7,036 nucleotides of DNA from Candidatus Magasanikiibacteriota bacterium (lineage in GTDB: Bacteria > Patescibacteriota > Patescibacteriia > Magasanikbacterales > UBA922): NCBI GenBank assembly GCA_012800155.1, contig JAAZJX010000079.1, positions 1 through 7,036 of the forward strand. Direction: 5' to 3'. The translations under genes and the position numbers were made by a program. How positions within the stretch are numbered: the first letter of the stretch is position 1; each line of letters begins with the position of its first letter. The notes below the pieces were generated by a model. The model was not told the DNA's origin, ran no database searches, and worked only from the letters and a program-made list of their open reading frames with translations. Below are positions 1 to 5,493 of the stretch, piece after piece.

Positions 1-59
1 AACATCTCATCTATCTCTTCAAACGGTTCCCAGACCGGTGACCAGCGTATTAATGGCAT
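1..59 (-). CDS. Small heat-shock protein (Hsp20 family), N-terminal fragment
   Basis: An open frame starts at the ATG complementary to 57-59 and runs off the left edge after 19 codons, reading MPLIRWSPVWEPFEEIDEM. The pattern of a short M-x-L-x-R-W stretch, then a W/P/F-rich segment and an acidic E-E-I-D-E-M helix is the usual N-terminus of bacterial small heat-shock proteins, ATP-independent holdases that bind unfolding proteins in the cytoplasm. The alpha-crystallin domain lies outside the window, so the family call rests on the N-terminus alone. Its position 101 bp downstream of grpE, on the same strand, fits a stress-gene cluster. The fragment is about 46% G+C (27 of 59), clearly richer than its neighbours. 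No Shine-Dalgarno is visible. Confidence 0.7.
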   Translation of the reverse strand, partial: MPLIRWSPVWEPFEEIDEM

Positions 60-62
60 ATA

Positions 63-95
63 TTTATAATTAATTATTAATTAAATTTTATTATA
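63..95 (-). promoter_or_regulatory. Candidate -10 boxes for the Hsp20 gene
   Basis: On the minus strand a perfect TATAAT lies at 95-90, which would start transcription near 83 and leave a leader of about 24 nt. A second box, TATAAA at 68-63, would give an almost leaderless transcript. No convincing -35 is seen at the right distance from either box. No CIRCE half-site is visible in the 101-bp gap, so HrcA control of this gene is not supported. In DNA this AT-rich, chance boxes are common. Confidence 0.3.
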
Positions 96-156
96 TTAAG
101 TAAAATTGCATTAAACGAAATGAAATTGAAATATCTCTTGCTTCATAAAACTTTCT

Positions 157-183
157 CAACTTAAGACTGTTCATTCTTAGTTG
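157..183 (-). terminator. Possible weak terminator at the end of grpE
   Basis: An imperfect inverted repeat pairs 157-166 (caacttaaga) with 175-183 (tcttagttg). The stem is 9 bp with one bulged base and the loop is 8 nt. The grpE stop codon lies inside it. On the minus strand the stem is followed by AGAAAG and then TTTT, a poor U-tract, so this may be only a 3'-end stabilising hairpin or chance. Confidence 0.3.
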
Positions 184-763
184 GAGGTCCTACTTCATTT
201 TGTTCATCATGATAATTCATTTTATTTTTTGCTACAATAACTTTAGCAACTTTTATTACTTTTCCTTTCATCGTATATCCAGCATCCACTTCTTTTAAAA
301 TTGTATGTTCTAATTGATCAGATTCTTCTTGTCCGATTGCCTCATGTTGTTCTGGATTAAACATTTCACCAATCGTTTTTATTTCTTCTACATTATAATT
401 TTTCAAAACATTTTCAAATTGTTTCATAATAAAACCAATTCCATCAATCCAATTTTTTACTTTCTTTCCCATTTCATCATTATTTAATTTTGGATGATGC
501 GCAAAAGCTTTTTTAAAATTATCATATACTGGAATAAAATCTTCCAAAATTTGTTGTTCACTTATTCTTACCCATTCACTTTTCATCTCAGAAATCTCTT
601 TTTGTAAATTTTTATAATCAGCCTGTGCTCTTTGCCAACCAGCCTTATAATCTTCAGTTTCTTTAATTAATTTTTCACAATTTTTACACTTTTTTAGAAA
701 ATTTTTTTTATCTTTTGCTTCTACTTCTAAATTTTCTTTTTTTTGTTTTTGTTGATCTTTCAT
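161..763 (-). CDS. grpE: GrpE, nucleotide exchange factor of DnaK
   Basis: GrpE dimers release ADP from the Hsp70 chaperone DnaK in the cytoplasm, allowing ATP rebinding and substrate release. The 200-residue protein has the family layout: a charged, Lys/Glu-rich N-terminal tail and long helix (residues about 1-65, including YKAGWQRAQADYKNLQKE), a middle helical part (ILEDFIPVYDNFKKAF), and the C-terminal beta domain with FNPEQHEAIGQEES and the closing motif AGYTMKGKVIKVAKVIVAKN. Length is normal for the family. Unusually, the N-terminal helix has a CxxC pair (C26, C29). The gene follows hrcA on the same strand after 21 bp, so the two are probably co-transcribed and controlled by HrcA through the CIRCE-like sites upstream of hrcA. 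No Shine-Dalgarno precedes the ATG. The family call is firm; dnaK is not in the window. Confidence 0.95.
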   Translation of the reverse strand: MKDQQKQKKENLEVEAKDKKNFLKKCKNCEKLIKETEDYKAGWQRAQADYKNLQKEISEMKSEWVRISEQQILEDFIPVYDNFKKAFAHHPKLNNDEMGKKVKNWIDGIGFIMKQFENVLKNYNVEEIKTIGEMFNPEQHEAIGQEESDQLEHTILKEVDAGYTMKGKVIKVAKVIVAKNKMNYHDEQNEVGPPTKNEQS

Positions 764-784
764 ATTTCAAAAACTTTTTAAATT

Positions 785-1462
785 TTAAATTGATTCTCTT
801 ATAAAATTTATTAAACTAACACTTTCAGCATAATTCATTCTTGTCGGACCAACTAAAGCTACTAAAGCATTATTAGATAATTTACAAGCTATTAAACCAC
901 AAGCACTACCAAAAGGATTATTTTGACCAATTAAAATTGATACACCTGAACCAATAGTTTCAAACAAACTATCTAAACAATTTTCGCACTGATCAAACAT
1001 GCTAGAAATTGAAGACAGATTAACTTGATCTAAAAATTCTGGTTGAGTAAATAAATTGGATATACCTGTATAATAAATATTATCTTTATCAAAAGCTACA
1101 ATTATAGCATTATTTGCTATTTCAGCAATTTTTTTAACTGTATTTTTAATTTTTTTTATTTCATCATTTGTTTGTTTTATAATTTGTGTCAAAATTTCTT
1201 TATTTTTTTTACTAATTTCTTGTGGTTGCATAAGATTCTCAACATAATATTGATAACCTTTTTCTGTGGGAATACGACCAGCTGAAGTATGTGGTTGAGT
1301 CAAAAAACCAGAATTTTCTAATTCACGCATTTCATTACGAATAGTCGGCGCGCTTACTTCTAAATCTCCTACTTCTACTATAAATTTAGAACCAATCGGT
1401 TCAGCAGTTTTTATATAATTCTCAATAATCAATTTTAATAATTTTTCTTGACGAGGTTCCAT
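785..1462 (-). CDS. hrcA: HrcA, heat-inducible transcription repressor (compact form)
   Basis: HrcA represses chaperone operons by binding CIRCE inverted repeats. Residues 1-80 form the winged-helix DNA-binding part, with the signatures SAPTIRNEMRELENSGFL (37-54) and QPHTSAGRIPTEKGYQYYV (56-74). The C-terminal part keeps the GAF-like signatures GISNLFTQPEF (133-143) and VGPTRMNYAE (204-213). Full-length HrcA is about 340 residues; this one has 225. Only about 50 residues separate the DNA-binding part from the ISNLFTQPEF motif, so the inserted dimerising domain and part of the GAF-like fold appear to be missing. Both ends are intact and the frame is continuous, so this looks like a compact variant and not a broken gene. 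It is the first gene of the hrcA-grpE operon, and CIRCE-like operators overlap its promoter, implying autoregulation. No Shine-Dalgarno is seen. Confidence 0.93.
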   Translation of the reverse strand: MEPRQEKLLKLIIENYIKTAEPIGSKFIVEVGDLEVSAPTIRNEMRELENSGFLTQPHTSAGRIPTEKGYQYYVENLMQPQEISKKNKEILTQIIKQTNDEIKKIKNTVKKIAEIANNAIIVAFDKDNIYYTGISNLFTQPEFLDQVNLSSISSMFDQCENCLDSLFETIGSGVSILIGQNNPFGSACGLIACKLSNNALVALVGPTRMNYAESVSLINFIRESI

Positions 1463-1483
1463 ATTTATTATTTATCACTTTAT

Positions 1484-1510
1484 TTATCACTCTAATCTTA
1501 CGAGTGATAA
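1484..1510. promoter_or_regulatory. CIRCE-type HrcA operator (perfect, variant half-site)
   Basis: TTATCACTC (1484-1492), a 9-nt spacer, then GAGTGATAA (1502-1510) form a perfect 9-bp inverted repeat. Canonical CIRCE is TTAGCACTC-N9-GAGTGCTAA; this copy differs by one symmetrical substitution in each arm and keeps the exact spacing. It covers the downstream end of the hrcA -10 box and the predicted transcription start, where a bound repressor would block RNA polymerase. It lies 21 bp upstream of the hrcA ATG, and HrcA is encoded next to it. Confidence 0.9.
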
Positions 1511-1537
1511 TATACCATTATCACTCTTACTAGTCAA
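1509..1537 (-). promoter_or_regulatory. Sigma70-type promoter of hrcA-grpE
   Basis: On the minus strand, TTGACT (1537-1532) and TATATT (1514-1509) are separated by 17 nt, close to the sigma70 consensus. Transcription would start near 1502, giving a leader of about 40 nt before the hrcA ATG. The -10 box overlaps the perfect CIRCE-like site by two bases, and the -35 and spacer lie within the second, imperfect one. Confidence 0.82.
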
Positions 1538-1544
1538 ATGATAA
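1518..1544. promoter_or_regulatory. Second, imperfect CIRCE-type operator
   Basis: TTATCACTC (1518-1526), a 9-nt spacer, then AAATGATAA (1536-1544). The left arm is identical to the first operator and the right arm has two mismatches to GAGTGATAA. The N9 spacing is retained. It overlaps the -35 and the spacer of the hrcA promoter. Its centre is 34 bp from that of the first operator, about three helical turns, so both could be bound on the same face of the DNA. Confidence 0.65.
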
Positions 1545-1567
1545 AATTGTGGATAAGTGATAAATAA

Positions 1568-1590
1568 AACCATCCTCTTTTAGGATGGTT
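1568..1590 (-). terminator. Intrinsic terminator after the SPFH gene
   Basis: AACCATCCT (1568-1576), loop CTTTT, AGGATGGTT (1582-1590): a perfect 9-bp stem with a 5-nt loop. On the minus strand it is followed by TTTTATTTA. It lies 22 bp past the stop of the SPFH gene and insulates the hrcA operon from the upstream unit. The plus-strand side is also T-rich, but no plus-strand gene ends here. Confidence 0.88.
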
Positions 1591-1612
1591 ATGATTTTTA
1601 TTTTAAAAAAAA

Positions 1613-2209
1613 TTATTCTCTTGTAGTTTTAATAAAATCTGCCACATCAGCAATTTCTGACAACAAAATGTTTTCTACATAAATACCTCGAGAATAAAAA
1701 ATTCTTTCTAATTCATTTTTAAGTTCAGTTTCTACAGCATCCCGTTTGTGACCAATAATATCCTGTTTATCAAAACGACTCATTACCATTCTTATTCTAC
1801 TACGAATTGAAGGACGAACAATTTTTGCTACAAAATCTTCCCCTATTGTTTGCCAAATTGAAGGTATTTGATGAATATCTAATCTTAATAAAACTGTTCC
1901 TTCTACACCAATCTTCTTACCATCTTGAGTAACTGCAGCAATAGGGATATCACCCAAAGCTTTTTCATTTTCTAAATTAAAATCACGGGAAATACTATAT
2001 TCTAAAGTTTGAGTATTAAAAAGTTTAGCTTTTTGCCAAAAAGGAATCTTTAAATGAAGTCCTGGTGTTAAAACTTTCTTTAAAACCCCTCGACCAAGAT
2101 CATAAACACAAGCCACATATCCCGGTGGAACATAAATAAAAATTCCTTTTAGTACATCCTCCATTACAAATGAATACATTAATTTGTCTAAAGATTCTCC
2201 AGATGACAT
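1613..2209 (-). CDS. Minimal SPFH/prohibitin-domain protein
   Basis: The 198 residues are nearly all SPFH (band 7) domain, about 22-190. The start is VPPGYVACVYDLGRGVLKKV; TPGLHLKIPFWQKAKLFNTQTLEY follows, then AAVTQDGKKIGVEGTVLLRLD, the prohibitin-like SIGED equivalent TIGEDF, RFDKQDIIGHKRDAVE and ILLSEI. Family members (prohibitins, HflK/HflC, slipins) form large membrane-associated rings that act as scaffolds for proteases and lipid domains. Two usual parts are missing: there is no clear N-terminal transmembrane helix, and the protein stops where the long C-terminal coiled coil that drives ring assembly would begin. The gene lies 17 bp downstream of yidC on the same strand, so the two are probably co-transcribed. 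Met11 or Met16 are alternative starts, since no Shine-Dalgarno marks Met1. The domain call is firm; the cellular role is unknown. Confidence 0.85.
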   Translation of the reverse strand: MSSGESLDKLMYSFVMEDVLKGIFIYVPPGYVACVYDLGRGVLKKVLTPGLHLKIPFWQKAKLFNTQTLEYSISRDFNLENEKALGDIPIAAVTQDGKKIGVEGTVLLRLDIHQIPSIWQTIGEDFVAKIVRPSIRSRIRMVMSRFDKQDIIGHKRDAVETELKNELERIFYSRGIYVENILLSEIADVADFIKTTRE

Positions 2210-2226
2210 ACAAAATAATTTAATAT

Positions 2227-2922
2227 TTAAATTTTATTAGTTTTTAAAAATATTTTACTAATTTGAGTAATAATAATAGAAAAAATCATTGAAGTCAAAA
2301 TAAATAATGATTTAACCATTGGCAACATCCAAAGCAATAAAAAAGTAAACAAAGGAAATAAAAAGAAATAAGCCAAATCTCCTTTTTGTAATAAAACTTT
2401 ATGTTTCCGATAATTTCTATATATTTCAAAAAATAAAAGTAAAGCTACAATCAATGCCCATAAACTATTATGTGTCTGACCTAACTCAAAACCATAAAAT
2501 GTGGTATTTATTTTACCAGGATAATCAATAAAAGGATAGAGAATCTTGATCACCTTATCCCCAGTAATCCCGCGTAAAAATACTTGATAAAGAAGAACTA
2601 AAACTAAACCTTGTGCACCTAAAACTATTGCTTTACTCCAAGGATTCACTTTGCGTGTTTTTAATACTTTACGAATTTCTTCTTTACGCATAATGGGATC
2701 ATTTGGAAAAGCTTTGCTAATTTGAGCCGCTTTTTCTCTTATTTCCAAATTTTTATTCTTATTCTTTTCAGAAATTATGGAAAAAGGTAATAAAATTAAA
2801 CGCAAAATAATGGTCATATAAACTACTGCCCAACCAAGATTTTGATCTGTCCAATTGTTATATACCCAGATTAAAAAGTTAAATACGGGTTGATATAAAA
2901 AATCATGCCAAATAGTCAACAT
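2227..2922 (-). CDS. yidC: YidC/Oxa1-family membrane protein insertase
   Basis: YidC inserts and folds inner-membrane proteins, alone or with SecYEG. The 231-residue protein matches the short (non-proteobacterial) form without the large periplasmic domain. FLYQPVFNFLIWVYN at the N-terminus precedes the first core helix, LGWAVVYMTIILRLILLPFS (about 29-48), which carries the groove arginine R41 in the conserved LRLxLLP context. A charged cytoplasmic hairpin (about 51-95, EIREKAAQISKAFPND...) follows, then helices near 97-117 and 150-168 and two more between about 185 and 222. The C-terminal tail is very short and only mildly basic. No rnpA or rpmH neighbour is present, unlike the common yidC locus, so this may be a relocated gene or a second copy. 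The Trm9-like gene ends 37 bp upstream, and an extended -10 promoter lies in that gap. Confidence 0.9.
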   Translation of the reverse strand: MLTIWHDFLYQPVFNFLIWVYNNWTDQNLGWAVVYMTIILRLILLPFSIISEKNKNKNLEIREKAAQISKAFPNDPIMRKEEIRKVLKTRKVNPWSKAIVLGAQGLVLVLLYQVFLRGITGDKVIKILYPFIDYPGKINTTFYGFELGQTHNSLWALIVALLLFFEIYRNYRKHKVLLQKGDLAYFFLFPLFTFLLLWMLPMVKSLFILTSMIFSIIITQISKIFLKTNKI

Positions 2923-2931
2923 ATAGCTTAT

Positions 2932-2959
2932 ATTATAACAATATAACCAAAAAAAGCAA
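2932..2959 (-). promoter_or_regulatory. Extended -10 promoter of yidC, near-leaderless
   Basis: On the minus strand TTGCTT (2959-2954) is followed after 16 nt by TATAAT (2937-2932), preceded by TG at the extended -10 position (TGTTATAAT). The expected start of transcription is about 2925-2922, at or within 3 nt of the yidC ATG (2922), so the mRNA would be leaderless or nearly so. The box lies between the Trm9-like gene and yidC, so yidC could be transcribed both from here and by read-through. Confidence 0.65.
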
Positions 2960-3655
2960 TTATTTACCTTGTTTCAATTTAGCAACTGTTACAATGTTAG
3001 TTCCTGTATCTTTATCTGCTTTTAAACCTTTTTTGGAATAATAATTTTCTAAAACTTCAAAACCAACTCTTTCTAATAAAATTTTTAATTCTTCCAAATC
3101 AAAACCATAATAATATCTCTCTCCTATTTTCTCACCCTTTGGACTTGACCACGACACAATAAAACCATGTTCTAAAATTTTAAACCATTTACCTTTAGCA
3201 ATGGTTTTTTTAGCACTAAGAGAATCCATATTCCAATTAGTCAAAAATAAATAACCATCTGATTTCAAAACTCTTTTCATTTCTAATAAAGCTTTTTCTC
3301 GACTTATCTCATCTGGTAAATGATGTAAAGTGGCTATACAAAAAATAAAATCAAATTTTTTATTTTCTAATGGCAAATTAGTCATCTCAGCTAATAAATA
3401 ATTATTATTAGGAAAATCTTTTTTAGCCATTTTTATTTGTTCTTCACTTTGATCTAAACCTAAATAATCTACACCTTGAAATTCTTTAAATAACTGATAT
3501 AATCTGCCCGTACCACAACCAATATCTAAAACTGACATCTCATCGTGAAGATATTTTTTGAATAATAAAATATCATCCCAAAGATATTGTCTGGTACTAT
3601 GAAACAACTGAGCAATTTTATTATAAGTTTCACGATTCAGTTTTATAAAGTCCAT
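2960..3655 (-). CDS. Trm9/ALKBH8-like class I SAM-dependent methyltransferase
   Basis: A Rossmann-fold methyltransferase of 231 residues. Motif I is VLDIGCGTGRLY (42-53), the acidic residue after strand 2 is in LGLDQS (65-70), and motif IV/post-motif is FDFIFCIATLHHLP (101-114). Beyond the generic fold, it resembles the Trm9/ALKBH8 tRNA methyltransferases. The N-terminus ETYNKIAQLFHSTRQYLW (9-26) parallels yeast Trm9 YNEIAPHFSQTRYKPW. VSW (167-169) occupies the place of Trm9 VPW, and ERYYYGFDLEEL (179-190) that of the RYYHLYREGEL segment. Trm9 methylates cm5U34 in tRNA to the mcm5U ester. The neighbouring divergent gene is elp3, whose product makes cm5U, and this supports the assignment. No Trm112 partner is encoded in the window. 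It could instead be a small-molecule (ubiE-like) methyltransferase; the fold is certain, the substrate is inferred. Confidence 0.72.
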   Translation of the reverse strand: MDFIKLNRETYNKIAQLFHSTRQYLWDDILLFKKYLHDEMSVLDIGCGTGRLYQLFKEFQGVDYLGLDQSEEQIKMAKKDFPNNNYLLAEMTNLPLENKKFDFIFCIATLHHLPDEISREKALLEMKRVLKSDGYLFLTNWNMDSLSAKKTIAKGKWFKILEHGFIVSWSSPKGEKIGERYYYGFDLEELKILLERVGFEVLENYYSKKGLKADKDTGTNIVTVAKLKQGK

Positions 3656-3670
3656 ATTAAATTATAATTT
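3656..3670. promoter_or_regulatory. Shared divergent promoter between the Trm9-like gene and elp3
   Basis: Only 15 bp separate the two ATGs. AAATTATAATTT (3659-3670) is a perfect 12-bp palindrome carrying TATAAT on the plus strand (3663-3668) and on the minus strand (3666-3661). The minus box ends 5 nt before the Trm9-like ATG, the geometry of a leaderless transcript starting at the ATG. The plus box ends 2 nt before the elp3 ATG, slightly too close; TAAATT at 3658-3663 would fit a leaderless start better. The -35 regions would lie inside the opposite coding sequence and are weak. No ribosome binding site fits in the gap. Confidence 0.55.
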
Positions 3671-5356
3671 ATGTTAAGTAATGAAGAAAAAATTATTTTA
3701 GAAATAATTTCTCAAACTCCTAGTACTAAGGCTGAATTTAATAATATCCGTCGTCAAACTGCTAATAAATTAAAAATAATGCACCCTAGTAATCGTCAAT
3801 TAATACAAGCTTACCAGAATTTAATTAAAAAGAAAAGAATTAAAATCAACAAAAATTTAGAAAACTTAATGAAAAAAGCTGACATCCGCACTCTTTCTGG
3901 AATTGCAGTAATTACTTCTCTTACCAAAGCTTATCATTGTCCTGGTAATTGTGTTTATTGTCCAGAAGAAGCCAAAATGCCTAAAAGTTATCTTGCTTCT
4001 GAACCAGCAGCTGCCCGAGCTCTTGGTCTGCAATTTGATCCTTATAAACAAATGTCTTCTAGAATTAAAACTTTAGAAAAAAATGGTCATCCTACTGATA
4101 AAATTGAATACATTATCAAAGGAGGTACTTGGAATACTTATCCTCTTAAATATCAATACTGGTTTATATTAGAATCTTTTCGAGCCTGCAATGAAATGAA
4201 AAAAATAAAAAACAAAAACTTTAAAACAAAAACCAAAAATAATATAAATAAATATTCACTTTCTGATTTACAAATTGAACTAGAAAAAGCTCAAAGAAAA
4301 AATGAAAAAGCCAAACATCGTATTATTGGTCTAACTTTAGAAACTCGACCTGATGCAATCACTCCCGAAACTATTTATCATATGCGTAAACAAGGCTGCA
4401 CTAGAATTGAACTTGGATTACAAGCTCCTGATGATAAAATATTAAAATTAATTAAACGCGGTCATACTGTTCAGCAATTCAAAGAGGCTTTATTTTTATT
4501 GCGTCAAGCTGGTTTCAAAGTTGATCTTCATTTCATGCCAGATTTACCAGGCAGTACTGCTAAACATGATGTAGAAATGTATAAATTAATTTTTTCTGAT
4601 CCCGAACTTAAACCTGATATGATCAAAATTTATCCTTGTACAGTAATAAAATCAGCAGAATTATATAATTGGTATATTTCAGGTAAATATAAACCCTATA
4701 ATGAAAAAAAACTCTTTGAAGCTTTAATAGAAATGAAAATTAATACTCCACGCTATTGTCGTATTTCTCGTTTAATTCGCGATATTCCTAATCCAGATAT
4801 TGAAGCTGGTAATGCTATTACCAATCTTCGCGAAGAACTAAAAAAAGAAATGCATAAACGAAAATTAAAATGTAATTGTTTGCGTTGTCGAGAAATTGGA
4901 CATAATCAAAATTTTAAATTCAAAACTTCTGATCTAAAATTATTTATTGATAAATATAATACTATTGGCGGAGAAGAATATTTTCTTAGTTTTGAAGACA
5001 AAAAACGAAATGTGGTTTTAGCTTTTTTACGATTAAGATTGCCCAATCGTGATAAAAATTATTATGCTTCTAAAATTTTTAAACTACAACCTGAAATTAA
5101 AGACTCTGCTTTTATTCGTGAGCTCCATACTTATGGACAATTAATTTCATTAAACCAAAAAATTAATAAAACAAAAAAACGAAACGAAATACAACACACT
5201 GGATTAGGAAAAAGTTTAGTAACAGAAGCTGAAAAAATAGTCAAAAAAAATAACTATCCAAAAATTGCAGTAATTTCTGGTGTGGGAGTAAGAGATTATT
5301 ATCGCAAACTAGGATATAAAAAAACAAAAACTTACATGATAAAAAAAATCCGCTAA
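3671..5356 (+). CDS. elp3: Elp3, tRNA uridine-34 carboxymethyl-forming radical SAM/acetyltransferase
   Basis: Elp3 modifies the wobble uridine of tRNA, using acetyl-CoA and a radical SAM centre to form cm5U34. The 561-residue protein has all parts. Residues 1-70 are the basic N-terminal tRNA-binding segment. The 4Fe-4S motif is CPGNCVYC (C90, C94, C97), followed by LASEPAAARAL, KGGTWNTYP, AKHRIIGLTLETRPD, IELGLQAPDD and LHFMPDLPGS. The zinc-site segment is KCNCLRCREIGH (C401, C403, C406, H411). The C-terminal GNAT domain has the acetyl-CoA loop QHTGLGKS (508-515) and AVISGVGVRDYYRKLGY (533-549) with the conserved tyrosines. A Lys/Asn-rich stretch after about residue 177 is the variable loop. 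Length is typical. No other Elongator subunit is seen, as expected for bacterial Elp3. It is divergent from the Trm9-like gene, and its own terminator overlaps the stop codon. Confidence 0.95.
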   Translation: MLSNEEKIILEIISQTPSTKAEFNNIRRQTANKLKIMHPSNRQLIQAYQNLIKKKRIKINKNLENLMKKADIRTLSGIAVITSLTKAYHCPGNCVYCPEEAKMPKSYLASEPAAARALGLQFDPYKQMSSRIKTLEKNGHPTDKIEYIIKGGTWNTYPLKYQYWFILESFRACNEMKKIKNKNFKTKTKNNINKYSLSDLQIELEKAQRKNEKAKHRIIGLTLETRPDAITPETIYHMRKQGCTRIELGLQAPDDKILKLIKRGHTVQQFKEALFLLRQAGFKVDLHFMPDLPGSTAKHDVEMYKLIFSDPELKPDMIKIYPCTVIKSAELYNWYISGKYKPYNEKKLFEALIEMKINTPRYCRISRLIRDIPNPDIEAGNAITNLREELKKEMHKRKLKCNCLRCREIGHNQNFKFKTSDLKLFIDKYNTIGGEEYFLSFEDKKRNVVLAFLRLRLPNRDKNYYASKIFKLQPEIKDSAFIRELHTYGQLISLNQKINKTKKRNEIQHTGLGKSLVTEAEKIVKKNNYPKIAVISGVGVRDYYRKLGYKKTKTYMIKKIR

Positions 5357-5369
5357 TCAGCGGTTTTTT
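5350..5369 (+). terminator. elp3: Intrinsic terminator of elp3, overlapping the stop codon
   Basis: CCGCT (5350-5354), loop AATC, AGCGG (5359-5363), then six T residues (5364-5369). A run of A before the stem can pair with the T run after one mismatch. The elp3 TAA (5354-5356) lies at the top of the hairpin, so the terminator is partly coding. The stem is short but GC-rich against the AT-rich background. Confidence 0.85.
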
Positions 5370-5440
5370 ATTCTTTTAAATATAGAAACAAATATTCCTT
5401 AATTATTAGTAAAAAAATAAAATAAATAAAAATATTAAAA

Positions 5441-5469
5441 TTGAATAAAAAAACTGATTATGCTATTAT
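5441..5469 (+). promoter_or_regulatory. Extended -10 promoter of the Nudix gene
   Basis: TTGAAT (5441-5446), 17-nt spacer, TATTAT (5464-5469) preceded by TGC (extended -10). The predicted start is near A5476, giving an 18-nt leader with no Shine-Dalgarno. It lies in the 137-bp gap after the elp3 terminator; the rest of the gap (5370-5440) is plain AT-rich sequence with no feature I can support. Confidence 0.72.
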
Positions 5470-5493
5470 AACATCATCTAATAAAATTAAATT

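Larger units (their letters stand above)
1468..1567. repeat. Cluster of CIRCE half-sites with tandem and outer inverted repeats
   Basis: Six TTATCACT-like half-sites lie within 100 bp: 1472-1480, 1484-1492 and 1518-1526 on the plus strand, and 1502-1510, 1536-1544 (imperfect) and 1555-1563 on the minus strand. TTATTTATCACT occurs twice in direct tandem (1468-1479, 1480-1491). A 13-bp perfect inverted repeat (1468-1480 with 1555-1567) encloses the whole promoter. The inner arms 1502-1511 and 1517-1526 also form a 10-bp palindrome with a 5-nt loop. The cluster lies just upstream of hrcA and ends next to the terminator of the preceding unit. I infer extra HrcA binding or looping; the sequence itself shows only the repeats. 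Confidence 0.75.

Noticed and set aside
1468..1567. Repeated TTATCACT units considered as a CRISPR-like or replication iteron array
   Set aside because: The units are short, alternate in orientation with the fixed N9 CIRCE spacing, and sit on a promoter directly in front of hrcA, so operators explain them better.
3866..4051. 61-codon minus-strand open frame
   Set aside because: It lies wholly antisense within the conserved radical SAM region of elp3, has no recognisable motif and is best explained as a shadow of that gene.
4195..4260. Very A-rich, Lys/Asn-coding stretch inside elp3 that could suggest a frameshift or insertion
   Set aside because: The frame continues into AKHRIIGLTLETRPD, and Elp3 proteins carry a variable linker at this position, so it is a normal loop with biased composition.
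5370..5440. AT-rich gap after elp3 considered as a riboswitch or small RNA
   Set aside because: It is low-complexity A/T sequence with no GC-containing stems or conserved-looking motif; only the terminator before it and the promoter after it are supported.
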